From positions 9,878,499-9,942,498 of the forward strand of contig CM026551.1 of the NCBI GenBank assembly GCA_015143295.1: 64,000 nucleotides of DNA. The letters run 5' to 3'. Below, piece by piece: positions 24,471-35,660 of the stretch. How positions within the stretch are numbered: position 1 is the stretch's first letter; each line of letters starts with the position of its first letter. Made by a program: the position numbers and the translations under genes. A model generated the notes under the pieces. It was not told the origin of the DNA. It saw only the letters and a program-made list of their open reading frames with translations, and searched no databases. The DNA comes from Tetracentron sinense. Its lineage: Eukaryota > Streptophyta > Magnoliopsida > Trochodendrales > Trochodendraceae.

Positions 24471-24605
24471 GAGACCTTCTTAGGGCCGAGATCATCGAGA
24501 CCATACTCTAAGAGAGCATGATTTCAGGTGGGGTCCATTTCACATGGTAAGCTCCACCTGAAATCCCGTTCTCTTAGAGCATGGTCTCGGCCCTATGAGG
24601 GTCTC
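24471..24605. repeat. long hairpin (MITE or small-RNA-precursor-like)
   Basis: Two arms of about 60 bases pair across a short loop near 24536-24546. The best paired outer part is GGGCCGAGA...TCTCGGCCC, followed inward by CTAAGAGA/TCTTAGAG and TTTCAGGTGG/CCACCTGAAA. The pairing continues with mismatches to the outer GAGACC/GGTCTC. A TA flanks the inner block on both sides, which could be a Stowaway-type target. No neighbouring gene. Confidence 0.75.
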
Positions 24606-24889
24606 TTTATCCTATTTTGAAATCATGTAGGCATGACAAGAATCCTCTCATTATTGAAAGTGATTGAGCTCTAGAAGTCTTAATTAAAATGAGATTTGAT
24701 AGATGTAGGGGGACACATCTGAAAGAAAATATAAAGGACATGTCCATGTGGGGGCTTCCATTATCACTAGGATAAGGAAAGAGAGGGAGGATAAGGCATC
24801 ATTATTTTATCACTAATGGCTATTTGAATCTCAACATTGATGGAATATGCTCAAAATAATTTTCCCTAATTCATAGATAATTTAAATTG

Positions 24890-24922
24890 CGCGCACACAC
24901 ACACACACATATATATATATAG
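24890..24922. repeat. (AC)n-(AT)n microsatellite
   Basis: A run of CA repeats passes directly into AT repeats. Confidence 0.9.
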
Positions 24923-26185
24923 TGATAATATCTAGGAAAAAACACCAATTTTTTAAAATTCCATTAGATATATGTGCCATTATATATTAAAAATAGTTTA
25001 AAATTTCCATTTAAATTTCCTTCGATGATTCCATTAGAGATGTGATGCATTAATTTACTAAAAGATATGGTAATTCAAAAAATTAGAAAAATAACTTGAA
25101 TTCACATGCTAAAATGACAAGATCGATTTGTGGTCGTATTAGTAAGGCGGATAAGAATCATATGAATCCAAGTAAGGCATGTCTATCAGTTCAAATTTCA
25201 AACTTGAACTCTGAATTTCTTGGATCATTTCCGCACGTCTATATGATATTTATACGAAAACGAAAGATTAATTGATGCCTAACTTTCTTGCTTTAAGAAA
25301 TTGATGGAAACACCATCACTTTTGTTTTGTTGAAAAAAAAAAAACCACTTGAATTTTTCCTACACAAAAACAGTCTAATTCATCTCTTAAAACATGAACA
25401 AAGAATGAAAATTTTACACTGTCAACTGTTTACTATATGAATACAGAACTCCGAAAATGCCTTTTTTTTTTTTGCGCTTTTCACCTAAAAGGATGCATTT
25501 TTATTACCTATAAGGGCATGCTTTTGACATATTTATCAAATAGGGCATGACATACATTTTAATTATTTAAAATGACACATTTATCCTTTAGGTATGAATA
25601 CAAAAGTCAACACTAATAAAGGTAATATTTGAATACAATATCCTCTTTTCGTAAAACTTTTCAACCCATGCCTTAAACCGTGATATTTTTGTTTTAGTGA
25701 AATAGAGCCCTTTTTTTTTTTTGTAACTTGCTGCAAGCTCGAGAAGGGAACGCCATTAAGGGAACCAAACCAAACAAAACAAGTACCTAGAGTTGGATCG
25801 GACTTGCCATACTAATGAATCTTTTTTTTGGTTTTTCCTTTCATGATCCGACGGGTAATGACTCTTAAGAAAGTAAACTTGCCGAATAACATCCAAAGGG
25901 ACAAATCTTTCCTTGTCAAGGTTGACACACCCTCCTAAGTCCTACCACCAAAAAAAAGAAAAAAGACCTAATAAACCGAGTAATAGTTATATTGGAAAGA
26001 CTTCCCACATGTGTTTTTAAAGGTGATCCAATGCAAGAAATCATGGTTGGCAAGAAAGCAACTTTGAAGAGTATATATAGGTTGTTCTCAAAAGTTTGGT
26101 CCTCTTTGATAATTCCGTATATTGTTTTCTTGTGCCAAAAATAAGATACAGATGGGGTGGTCCCATATTTAGAGCACTCACTATG
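24923..26185. other. gene-free AT-rich stretch
   Basis: I see no gene here. Segments at 25430-25700 repeat the words GGGCATG and ATGCATTTTT around poly-T tracts and may be decayed repeats. Confidence 0.35.
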
Positions 26186-26742
26186 TGTGTGCAAGGCATA
26201 GAAGGGGTTTAATTTTGCCCCGAGTTTGTTTTTTTGGGTACAGAATTTCGCCCACAGTTCTAGTAAAACCATGAACCACCCCCTCTTTCTTCCTTTTGGA
26301 AATGGGCATCGGATTACCTCTTGTGGACGCCCGAGGTGGGTGCTTGGGCATCCACACACCATCCGACACGTGACAATAAAAAAGAAGTTATTTCATTTTC
26401 TCCAATGTTTTTTTGACTTCTCCCCACTTGATACCTTTCCCCCTTTTTTATCGTCACATATCGAATGGTGTGTGGATGCCGAGCACCCACCTCGAACGTC
26501 CGCAAGAGATAATCCGAAGCCTTGGAAATGACTAATCAAAAAGGGATAGAGACAAAAACTTTTAGATCTAAGAAAAGTAGAAAACGTAAAAGATTTAGGA
26601 AAAAGAAATTAGTAGTTTTGATTGGTAATTTCAAAAAAAGAGGAGATCGTAGGGGTGGTTTTAACAGAACTGTGGGCGAAATTCTGTACCAAAAATATGT
26701 AGGACAAAATAACTCTTCTCTCTCTCCTGAGCTACCTTGTAC
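26186..26742. mobile_element. nested foldback element, copy A
   Basis: Outer arms pair over GGTACAGAATTTCGCCCACA (near 26238) with its complement near 26675. The inner arms pair over about 68 bases: left 26305-26372 and right 26455-26525, sharing words such as GAGGTGGGTGCT and CATCCACACACCAT. The loop contains a small hairpin core of GAAGT...ACTTC type (about 26380-26425). Pairing may start at GTGCAAGG near 26188 and end at CCTTGTAC near 26740. Long terminal inverted repeats suggest a Mutator-like or foldback element. No transposase. Confidence 0.6.
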
Positions 26743-26745
26743 TAG

Positions 26746-26923
26746 GAGCCTGAAGCCCTTAAATTTTCTTTTTGGAATGGCAAATGCGGTCATGCCGACA
26801 ATAGCGGGCTTGTCCTATTGGCAGTGTGTATATCGAGCCTGAAGCCCTTAAATTTTCTTTTTGGAATGGCAAATGCGGTCATGCCGACAATAGCGGGCTT
26901 GTCCTATTGGCAGTGTGTATATC
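26746..26923. repeat. two-copy tandem duplication, 89 bp, apparently identical
   Basis: Copies are 26746-26834 and 26835-26923. The unit contains the words TTTTTGGAATGGCAAATG, faintly like a LINE fragment (FSFWNGK). Confidence 0.9.
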
Positions 26924-26931
26924 TTTCATTA

Positions 26932-27073
26932 ACCCTATGTGGATGTGGTTGCTGAAAAAATAAGTAAAAAGAAAAGAAAATTGGGCGAAACACAATCAAG
27001 AATTTGTGTTAGAAATCCAAAATTTTCTTTTCTTTTCCATGTTTCTACCTATTTTCTCGACAACCAATCTATG
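26932..27073. mobile_element. Tourist-like MITE copy 3
   Basis: 142 bp, imperfect inverted ends beginning CCCTATG, flanked by TTA on both sides (26929-26931 and 27074-27076). Confidence 0.75.
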
Positions 27074-27079
27074 TTAAAC

Positions 27080-27230
27080 ATACCCTATGTTTGGTTGTCG
27101 AAAAAATTGATAACAACATAAGAAAAAAAAAAGTTTAGATTTTTGAAACCATTTTTAGTTGGATTTTGTCAAAAAAAAAAAAAATTCTTTTATCTTTTTT
27201 CACTTATTTTCTTGGCAACCAAACATATTG
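27080..27230. mobile_element. Tourist-like MITE copy 4
   Basis: It lies immediately beside copy 3. The left end ACCCTATGTTTGGTTGTCG pairs with the right end GGCAACCAAACATATTG. A target duplication is not clear. Confidence 0.65.
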
Positions 27231-27232
27231 TC

Positions 27233-28040
27233 AAGGTATTCAGGAGTCCATTCCTTTCGGTGGGAGCGTGGCAGTTGATAGATCCACCATATTTATCCTA
27301 ACCGTAATCGATTACAAAAAGAAACACGCAACCCCCCCCGGCCAAAAAAAAAGAAAAAAAAGGTAAAAGGTTACCAAGATTCACTATAAACATAACAAGG
27401 TAAAGTTACATCGATCCAAATGTGATTGATGGAAAATATGAAGTTTTAAACACGTTCAGCTAATAATGTGACTAAGAACACTACGACTATCACCTAGTCC
27501 AAAAGCGGATCTTACATTGGCCTTTTAGCTAATATGGTGAATGCGTGTATCTCATTAGAAGGTTTAAGATTGTTAATTTCCTAGAGAAGGGAACTCCCTA
27601 TGAATTGATATAAATTAATTTGTAGTGATATGGCAAGATAGTCCGCTCACCTACTAATACTACCAACTAATAATTGATAAATGATATCAATACCGCATAA
27701 TGGAGCCACAAAAAAAAGAAGTTATGTGAATCCTATATAGAAATTGGAAGACCAGTCCAAATAGGATATTTCAAAAATTAAACCAGATGCACCTTTCTTA
27801 GATGGGAAGAAAGTACAAGATATAAATATCTTAAGGTGAGCTAAAGCTTTACCAACCTTAATTGAGCCGAGCCGAATCAAGTTGGGATTGCTTGAGCTCG
27901 GCTTGATTGTAAGTTTGAGCTTGAAAAAAAACTCGGCTTAATCAGGCCAAGCTGAACCGAGACTTTGAGCTGGTTCGGTTTAAATATATAATTTATAAAG
28001 TAGTTCAAGGCAAAACTAGGAAGAAAAAATGGATCAAGGT
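27233..28040. other. gene-free stretch with repeat fragments
   Basis: About 27235-27345 shares words with the SINE-like repeats at 28050 and 29445 (GTTGATAG...CCACCAT). About 27840-27990 holds GAGCTCG-type MITE sequence without clear ends. No gene. Confidence 0.4.
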
Positions 28041-28049
28041 GATTTTGAA

Positions 28050-28258
28050 GTATACCGAACTTGTGCTAGTGGTAGTGTATATCTCCCATGCGGAATATTT
28101 AGGGTTTCATTTTCTGAGTGACGGTATGGTAGTTGATAGTCCCACCATGTTTATCCCTCTTTAAGATGGTTCCTAGGCTCTCAAACCTACTAACTACGGC
28201 TAACTAACGCTAATTAAGATTGTGGCCTAACCCTATTCCACTACCTTAAAAAAAGTGA
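28050..28258 (+). mobile_element. SINE-like repeat, family 2
   Basis: It starts with an A-box-like GTGCTAGTGGTAGTG and has a body shared with 29445-29660 (AGTTGATAG, CCACCATGTTTATCC, TTCTCAC-type words). It ends in TACCTTAAAAAAAG. The tRNA origin is only suggested by the boxes. Confidence 0.4.
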
Positions 28259-28267
28259 TTTTGGATT

Positions 28268-28299
<32 letters not shown>

Positions 28300-28301
28300 T
28301 A
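28268..28301. repeat. (CA)n-(TA)n microsatellite
   Basis: A short CA run precedes about 13 TA units. Confidence 0.9.
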
Positions 28302-28744
28302 TGATATTTTTCTATTAGAAAAAAATAGATTTATTGCAAGAACTCAACCCATTGGCCAAAAATACCATGATGCCATTGTTATTTAAAGCCAATGGAGTAC
28401 ATGTGGGATCAACTTACTAAACTAAGTGATCCAAAAGCAAGACTGTTTGGCTTCTTGGTAGGTCCTTTCTTCGTGTAGCCAAAAAATATGTACATTTCCC
28501 TAACAGATTTGAAATCCCAGCACCGTGTACTCTGTCTGGACCATCTTTCTCCTTTTGCTGTACACTGAGGACCAGCTAACCGTGTGAATTTGATTAAAGG
28601 AGCACGTACTCTTCAGTCCACCAGCATATTCATAGAGTTAGTTAAATACGGCCCTATGCACGCGAGTCATGTCATCATGTACAATATCAAAGAAATGATA
28701 TTGAGACACATCGGTTGCCTTACAGCTTCGCCTTGTGGTGTTGT

Positions 28745-28985
28745 TGTCTTCAACCAAAAAACGATACATCGGCTGGGGATAGGCCAAAACCATCCGGTGA
28801 GTTTTAGTCCGGCATATGACGATAAAAAGGAGAGAAGTCATTTCATTTTCCCATGTTTTTTTTTACTTCTCTCCATGTGATATCTTCCCCTCTTTTTTAT
28901 CTCTACATGTCTCCCATATCAACCCCATCAATGGTTTTGATCTGACTATCGTCAGATCAATTCCCATCCCATCGGTTGGGCATTT
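28745..28985. mobile_element. foldback element, copy B
   Basis: Its centre is a small hairpin core (GGAGAGAAGTCATTTCATTT ... TACTTCTCTCC, about 28829-28882) followed by GATATCTTCCCCTC, the same core as in copies A and C. The flanking arms (CATCGGCTGGGGATAGG; CCATCCCATCGGTTGG) pair only partly. No coding capacity. Confidence 0.5.
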
Positions 28986-29119
28986 TTTTTTTTTTTTTTT
29001 TCTGGATAATCTCATTTCTTTTAAGTTAGTTGGGTTAGTATCAGCTCTAAATGTCTAAGCATGTCAGCTGGGCTGTCAGTAGGTACAACAGCCACATCCC
29101 ACAGGCATGGTACCCGGAA

Positions 29120-29440
29120 GTTATCCCGGAAAGGGGGGCCTCGGATTGTCTCTGGCGAAGCCAAAAAGGGCTCTCGGGGTTCAATACTTTGTGCGACAGC
29201 TGGCATAAAAATGGGGAGAAGTCATTTATTTTCTCTCCATGATTTTTGACTTCTCCCCATTTGATATCTCTTCCCTTTATTCTCACACACTTATTGCCAC
29301 ATGTTTATTTATGAGTGGAGAAGTCAAAATCATGGGTCCCATGATTTTGACTTCTCCACCACTTGTCCTCTATTCTATGGAACCGAGACAAGGCCTTTCT
29401 GGCTTCGCCAGAGACAAGCCAAGGCCCGGAAAGGGGAGAT
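29120..29440. mobile_element. foldback element, copy C, with perfect inner palindrome
   Basis: Outer arms pair over CTCTGGCGAAGCC (29150-29162) and GGCTTCGCCAGAG (29400-29412), flanked by CCCGGAAAGGGG on both sides. The core hairpin GGGGAGAAGTCA...TGACTTCTCCCC is at 29213-29260. A further inner palindrome is at 29315-29359. No coding capacity. Confidence 0.65.
29315..29359. repeat. perfect 22-bp inverted repeat with one-base loop
   Basis: Arms 29315-29336 (GTGGAGAAGTCAAAATCATG...) and 29338-29359 are exact complements around a single T. It can form a cruciform or tight hairpin. Confidence 0.95.
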
Positions 29441-29444
29441 ACAC

Positions 29445-29660
29445 TACCACTAGGCAAGCCCTAGGTGTGTCACATCGACTAACTTGTGCCAAGATAGTCT
29501 AGGATTCTATTTCTTTAAGTAACGGTGTGATAATTGATAAGCCCACCTGGTTTAGACTTCTTCTCACTCGGTGCTCTTGCTATCTAATCCATTAATTGCT
29601 ATTAACTAATGTTTCCTTTGCAGCCTACCTATACTTTGACTACCCAAAAAAAATGCTATT
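29445..29660 (+). mobile_element. SINE-like repeat, family 2, second copy
   Basis: It shares body words with 28050-28258 (TTTCTTTAAGTAACGGTGTG versus TTTTCTGAGTGACGGTATGG, then GATAATTGATAAGCCCACC). It ends near ACTACCCAAAAAAAATG, an A-rich tail. The 5' boundary is uncertain. Confidence 0.4.
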
Positions 29661-30780
29661 GAGATTGTATAGTAAAAGTGTAATCTAAGACCGTTTTGAG
29701 GTGACGCGATACTATGACATTAAAAATCTTGGGATACCTTAAAAAATTTTGATCCTACCATTGAATTTTTTTGAATCAAATTGGTTGATAAAAAGTTTGA
29801 AAAGAAATGAATTAACTCACCGGAGAGGAGAAAAAAAAAATATAAATAAAGTAAAACTTCATAAAATGTTTGAAAATATAAGAATAAACTTACAAAACAA
29901 AGGTGCTCTCTCATGTGGCACGTGATTTGACCCCACTCTCAATTATACTAGGGGTGATAGGATCATGCCCCGCACATGCTTGTGATTAGGGTGCCAGTGG
30001 GTCGGTGTGTCCTGCCCTTAGTAACCCAAACCTCCAAACCTCCTATTATCTGTTCCCCCTCTCAAATCTCGCTCCCGCTCTCAAACCTCACTTTCACCTT
30101 CGGAGCTCGATTTCAACTTTTGTAAATCTCGCTCTCACTTAAATGTGTGGTTTTTGTGTAAAGTTTTATTTCTATCCTAAATTTTCATGTGAAATGAAAT
30201 GTATTTTATCATTTTTATTTGTAGGATACAAGATTCATATAAGATTTGTTAATTATTAGTAATCTTGAAATTGAATTTAAAATGTTATATTTAATAATTC
30301 AGTAGTCATCTTATTTGTTGTGATGAAAAATTTGAATTATGAATGATTTTAACAATTTTCTCTTAGAGTTTAAAAAACTAAAAAATATATATTTACATCT
30401 ACAAGTAATTTTTAAGAACATTAATATATATCGGCGCTCCGGAGGCGCTCCTGACCCTATCCTAAATTAAAATTTGATGCTCTCGCTCCCGCACCCGCTC
30501 TCGCTCCCGCTCTATGCTCTGGTTACTTAGGTCCTACTCCTGCTCCTGCCCAGGCTGAGGTCACATTAAGGGCGATCCTTATTTGTATAAGGGTCTTTTT
30601 CAAGCTCTCAAGGGACATGAACTTAAGGCCTAAGCCCTACCTTTTCGTTTTTATACGAAACGGGACATAAGAAAATGAAATAAGTTAAAAAGAAAAAAAG
30701 ATAGAGATTTTGTGATAGTGTAGTTTACCAGAAATTTGGAATGAAAGTAAAATATAAAACTTCTTCAATTCTAAAATGAC
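29661..30780. other. gene-free stretch with a CGCTCCCGCTC-rich repeat
   Basis: About 29985-30570 carries iterated CGCTCCCGCTCT words on both flanks of an AT-rich middle, which looks like a decayed hAT-type MITE. Ends and target duplication are not convincing. Confidence 0.4.
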
Positions 30781-30791
30781 TAGTAATTCAA

Positions 30792-31252
30792 ATAGTGTGT
30801 CGCACGTGCAATGCATGTGAGAGAGAGGAGAGGGGGAGAGAGATTGGGAAATGGATCCTGGTGAGCGGTATTTTGGAGAAAAAATTTATAGAATATTTTA
30901 GGTATAAAAATTTGAGGGGCATTTTGAGAACCAAAAAGTAACAATTTGGGTATAAAAAAATGATGGTATTTTGAGTGTATAAATTTGAGAGACATTTTAG
31001 AAATAAAGAAAATAAAATATGAGAAACTTAAAGACTGGTTTGAGTTAAAAAAGTTGTGAGGGGCATTTTGAATATAGAAATTTGATTTAAGGGCATTTTG
31101 GAAATTAAAATATTTGGAACATTTTGACTATAAGAAAGAAATTTGAAGACATTTTGGATATAGAAACCTGACTTAAGGGTATTTTAAAAATAAAAAAACT
31201 TTAGGGACATTTTGGTCAAGAAAATAAAAAATATATATTTTAATAATAGAAG
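30792..31252 (-). mobile_element. Helitron-like element H6, diverged
   Basis: On the minus strand it ends with the family hairpin (GCATGCACATTGCACGTGC-like) and a CTA terminus near 30792. Its 5' end reads TCTTCTATTATTAAAATA near 31252, similar to the TC start of other copies. The interior is an array of degenerate units with GGGCATTTTGG and TATAAAAATTTGA. Confidence 0.5.
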
Positions 31253-31259
31253 AACATGA

Positions 31260-32135
31260 TCCAACCTGATCGGTCCAATCGAAAACCAGTCACTCGACCA
31301 GTTTGACGATCAGTCTGACTATAAAAATATTGCTTTATATATTAATAAATGACAATTTTAAATTTAAATTACATTTCAATCAACTTATTAAGTCCCTTTA
31401 TTTTTTGGTGAAAAAGTTTCCTATATTAATAAAAGCTAAATTTAATAAATGATAATTTTATAATTAAGCTAAAATTTTGATTATCATTCTCTTTATTAAA
31501 TAACAAAGGGAAAGTTATTAAAGTACTATTGTCTTTGTATATGAGTAAAGGTAGTTTTAAAATTAAGTAAAATTCAAGCAACGTTTTGAACTCGAACATG
31601 TAAATGACAGTTTTGGAATTAGCTAATATTCAAGCAATGTTTAAACCTACATGAGTGAAGAACAATGTTGAAATTAACTAAAATTCATTCAATATTATGA
31701 ATTTGTATAAGAGTAATTTTAGAATTAAGTAAAATTCAATCAACTTATTGAGCACGCCTGTCTCTTTATGCTAGTAAAGATACATATTTGCATGTTAAAT
31801 ACTTAATAATGTGACGTTTGTGAATGATAATTTTGGAAATATACTTTTGATGACAATTGTGTCTTACTTGTCTCTTAAAATAACATTTTTTTGTAAGAGA
31901 AAATATTGAGATGAGTGAAAAAATTGATACTATTTAGAATCCACTTTTTCAAGAAAGTGGGTTATTATTGTGAAAAAGCATCAAAAGAGTGAAAGAAAAT
32001 GAAATTTTCTTTCACTTCCTTTGAAACGAACACGCCTGTCTCTTTATGCTAGTAAATATATGCAGGTAATTTCTAAATTTTTTTTAGAAATTACAAATAA
32101 TATGATAATTTAATTTTGTTTTGTTTATATATCTG
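31260..32135. other. AT-rich gene-free stretch
   Basis: No gene. A 28-bp word starting CACGCCTGTCTCTTTATGC occurs at 31753 and again at 32031, 278 bp apart, and may mark an old duplication. Confidence 0.4.
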
Positions 32136-32139
32136 TTCA

Positions 32140-32345
32140 TTAACCCTGAAGGGGTGGACCAGTGAACCCCCCCAGAACTTATGCCTCATGAAGCGAAATG
32201 TCCTAGGCTCGACTTTTCACTCTCACTTTGGGGCCAACCCTGCATAGGATTTTCCCGGGCTTTTTTGGTGTGACGAGTTGCGGGCTCTTGTCGCACCCTC
32301 GAGAATTAGTTTTGACCCAAAGGGTTGGGGACACCCCGAGTTACC
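32140..32345 (+). mobile_element. tRNA-derived SINE, diverged
   Basis: A B-box-like GTCCTAGGCTCGAC near 32200 and the 3' end GGGTTGGGGACACCCCGAGT near 32322 match the family of the SINE at 60896. The poly-A tail is not preserved. Confidence 0.5.
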
Positions 32346-32967
32346 ATATTTATATATGTTTATTATTTGATTTATCATTTTTAATTTTTTCATCCAATTT
32401 GAGGCAATTGATAAAAGTGCCGAGACCTTGAGATTATAGAATTCTAAGAGGACCAGTCAACGTAATGGCAAAATATGGGTAGGGCCAAAGTCTAATTTTA
32501 GTATAAATATGATATAATCATAGCCCAATATGCCTGAGTAGTGCAGGACTTATCATTTAGCACCATAAGCCAAACATCAACTTGGTAAGAATAAGAAAAT
32601 AAAAAAGTAAACAATTTAGAGGAAGGCTATATTCATTGATCAACTTGATTTTGGGCCTAAATCAGTCATGTGGATGGGTTCGATCGAGTATTTGATACAT
32701 CTAATGATGTTTTAGGTGGAATTTTACTGGGATGATGAATCATATACTTTTTATGTGCACACAAGCACCCCAATGATATTGGTAAACCATCATCATTGTC
32801 TAGTAATGATTACCTTGTTGATTTAATCTTTAGGGAGTATGATAGTGAAATTATTACTATACCCCCAAAACCAAGACGTTAATGAGGGCAATGTAGCAAC
32901 TTGATATCAAATTATATCTATCTATCTATAAAGTCTTGAGAAGGCTAACAAGTTGACACATTGAGTG

Positions 32968-32996
32968 AAGGATTATATATATATATATATATATAT
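32968..32996. repeat. (AT)n microsatellite
   Basis: About 13 AT units just before Helitron remnant H7. Confidence 0.85.
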
Positions 32997-33230
32997 TAGT
33001 GGGCTTCACGTGCATCACACATGAGAGAGAGGTGAGGGGGAAGAGTATTTTGGAAAAAAAATTAAGGAATATTTTGGATATAAAAACTTCAGAGATATTT
33101 TGGATATTTTGTTTTTGAATATTTTGGATATAAAAACTTCAGAGATATTTTGGATATTTTGTTTTTGAAAGACAAGTTGAGTATAAAAACATGACGTATG
33201 TACATTTTGAGAACCAAAAAGCTCTGCTGG
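32997..33230 (-). mobile_element. Helitron-like remnant H7
   Basis: It begins with TTAGTGGGCTTCACGTGC and a degenerate hairpin, matching the reversed 3' end of the family. It continues with the ATTTTGGATATAAAAAC repeats also seen in H5 and H6. The other end is not defined. Confidence 0.45.
33071..33170. repeat. two-copy tandem duplication, 50 bp
   Basis: Copies 33071-33120 and 33121-33170 differ at most at the last base. Confidence 0.95.
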
Positions 33231-33463
33231 ATAACATTCTCATATATCTTATGTAAGTGTGTAGTGTAGGAGGGCTGGAGTGTGCTATATAGGAAATTGT
33301 CTAGGCCCAACTCTCATGCCAGTGGGGCTATGTATTTTGGGTTCGATAGGGCCATCAAACTTTTGGGATGAGGAAAAAACCCCTCTATTTTGCATGTCTA
33401 AGTGGCTGCATACCCTCGTCAAAGAGCCAAATTGACAGGCCTACTTGTGAGAGCTTCTCAAGT

Positions 33464-33776
33464 TAGGTGTCAACGATCGGGTTCAGACTGGCCCTGGTTC
33501 AACTAGGCCCGATAAATAAACAGTCTAGGGCAGCTTAATTATTATTTGGGCCAAACTGGACCAGTCTCAGATTAACTTGTCTAAGAAAAAAAAGGAAAAA
33601 AATGCTTTGCCTTTTGGGGTTATAATAATTGGGCCTCATCAGACCGGATCAGCTAGGTAAACCCGATTAGAAACCTAATCTAACAGGTCCATAGGCTTAA
33701 GCCTCTAAATCCCAAGTCTGCCAAACTATATAATTGGGTTGGGCCGGGCTACAGCCCAACCCAGTCATTAACACCC
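33464..33776. mobile_element. possible hAT-like MITE
   Basis: The left end AGGTGTCAACGATCGGGTT and the right end read inward, GGGTGTTAATGACTGGGTT, are similar inverted ends. The interior is rich in GGGCC and GGTT words. No clean target duplication was found. Confidence 0.45.
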
Positions 33777-34458
33777 AGCTCTCTAATGTGTCACGTAGTA
33801 GTTTAGTCAGACAACTCTCTCAAGTAGAGAAATCCTAGCCCCAGCGACAGATTCCAAGCTCTCACTGTAGGAACCATAAGTGTCCCTATTTTTAGGTGTT
33901 ATCTTGGGAACCGATATAGATCCTCAATTCTTCCTTTTGAATTTTTTTGTTTTTTGACGTGTTGTACCCACTACTATGACCGTTTGAAAAACAAAATTGA
34001 ATTGTGGGAACGGGTAACACTCCTCTTCACAAGTAATTCTAATCGTCACAAGTAATTCTAATCGAATTAGCATTTTTAAAAAAATGTCAAAAAAAATGTC
34101 TATAGAAGTTTTGGGACGCGTCGTTGGATATAACGTGTCATTCTGTACGCCGCCAAAGACTTTTTTTTTTTTTTTCCGTACACCGCTAAAGACATATATT
34201 GCTTTGGAAAATAGTTAACGTAATATGAATTCCGTTTCATTTCTATACCTAGGGCTTCCACCCCCTGAATTCCATTTCTAAACCTAATGAATTCCATTAC
34301 TAAACCTAAGGCATCCACTTATTATAGATACCTTAGGTTTATAAATAGAATTTATGGGTACGCCTACCACTGCTCTTTTGCTTTCATTTAAACCGCTAAA
34401 GACTTTGAAAGCTTACTATTAATTTAACGATAATGACGTCCACCAGCCCAAATACTAT

Positions 34459-34600
34459 AGGTGCCAACTAGTTTAGTCGGTAAAGTACCTTCTTGGTGTC
34501 GTACCTGGGATCGATTCTCGATTATGTTTCTCTAATAGGTGGATGCCTAACCCTAACTTACCTTTCAAAACGAAATATATATATATATATATATATTAAC
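34459..34600 (+). mobile_element. tRNA-derived SINE with long target duplication
   Basis: It has an A-box-like TAGTTTAGTCGGTAAAG and a B-box GGGATCGATTC with tRNA-like spacing, and ends in an AT-rich tail. A 22-bp flanking repeat (34437-34458 and 34601-34622) matches at 20 of 22 positions. This is a well-supported SINE insertion. Confidence 0.8.
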
Positions 34601-34997
34601 CGTCCACCTGCCCAAATATTATGCTCTTTATGTTGAAAACAAAATAAATGAAATTACTAAAATGTCCTTACCATTGAACAATGAGACATTACATTAAAGT
34701 AGGACAGTGCAAAAGTCTCTACTCACACACCTTTCACATAAACAAATAAAGTTATGCACAAAAAAGAGGGTGTGGTTACAGCTTGGGCTAGTTTAAGCTT
34801 GGTTGACACTCTAATTAATCTTGCGGTGACAAAGATGCGTCAGTAATTCTTGTAATGACAAGATATGTCAATAATAGCTTAAATTTTTTAAAAATTTTTT
34901 GCCATAGCATTATTTTATGTTGGTAGCATTGGTTAGTAGTTAGCATCAAAGAATGAAGTACTTACTGGTCGTAGATCCCTTGACTTCTCTAATAAGA

Positions 34998-35225
34998 GAG
35001 GTCACACTTTACCATTGGAGCAAGAGGTGGGCCAAAATTTTCATTTTTTTTTAAAGACATAAGGTTAGGCTGCAACTCCAATTAGCATGGTTAATTTCGG
35101 TTCTAGGATAGAGGGCCACACCTTACCATTGGAGCAAGAGGTGGGCCAAATTTTTCATTTTTTTTAAAGACATAAGGTTAGGCTGCAACTCCAATTAGCA
35201 TGGTTAATGTCGGTTCTAGGGTTGC
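34998..35225. repeat. two-copy tandem duplication, 114 bp
   Basis: Copies 34998-35111 and 35112-35225 share ACCATTGGAGCAAGAGGTGG and ACATAAGGTTAGGCTGCAAC. They differ at a few positions. Confidence 0.9.
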
Positions 35226-35660
35226 ACTCAAGCTAAGCTAGGTAGTTGGCTCAACTTATCTCGGTTCGTTTGAGCTAAACTCAAGTTAGCATTTTAAGGT
35301 CGAACGAATCAAATCAAGCTTTTATTTGAGCTTGAATGTTTAATCAAGTCAAGCTAAAGCCATACTCGTTTATGGTTCAGTTCGGCTCGAAATATTATAT
35401 ATTGTATATATACACACAATATTTTTTTGATAATATTATTAATGTCAATACAAAATCATATTTTTAACTTTCTTTATCATATATTGTAATAATTATTAAT
35501 TTATAATAAATAAGCTTAAGGGATAATTATAACAATAAAAGTTTAAAAGTTAAAGTATAAACTTTGATCCAACTCCATACTCTTTGGATTGAAGGATTAC
35601 CCCCAAACCTCAAGCTCGATCAAGTTTGTTCAAGCCAAACTCAAGTTTTAAAATTCGAGG
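35215..35660. mobile_element. GAGCTCG-type hAT-like MITE, ends unclear
   Basis: It starts near TAGGGTTGCACTCAAGC and carries CAAGCT/AGCTCG motifs flanking an AT-rich centre, like the element at 46897. The right end and target duplication are not resolved. Confidence 0.45.

Noticed and set aside
26522-26842. Lys/Arg-rich 106-codon frame that could look like a small nuclear protein.
   Set aside because: It runs through the right arm of the foldback element and into a tandem duplication, so the frame is incidental.
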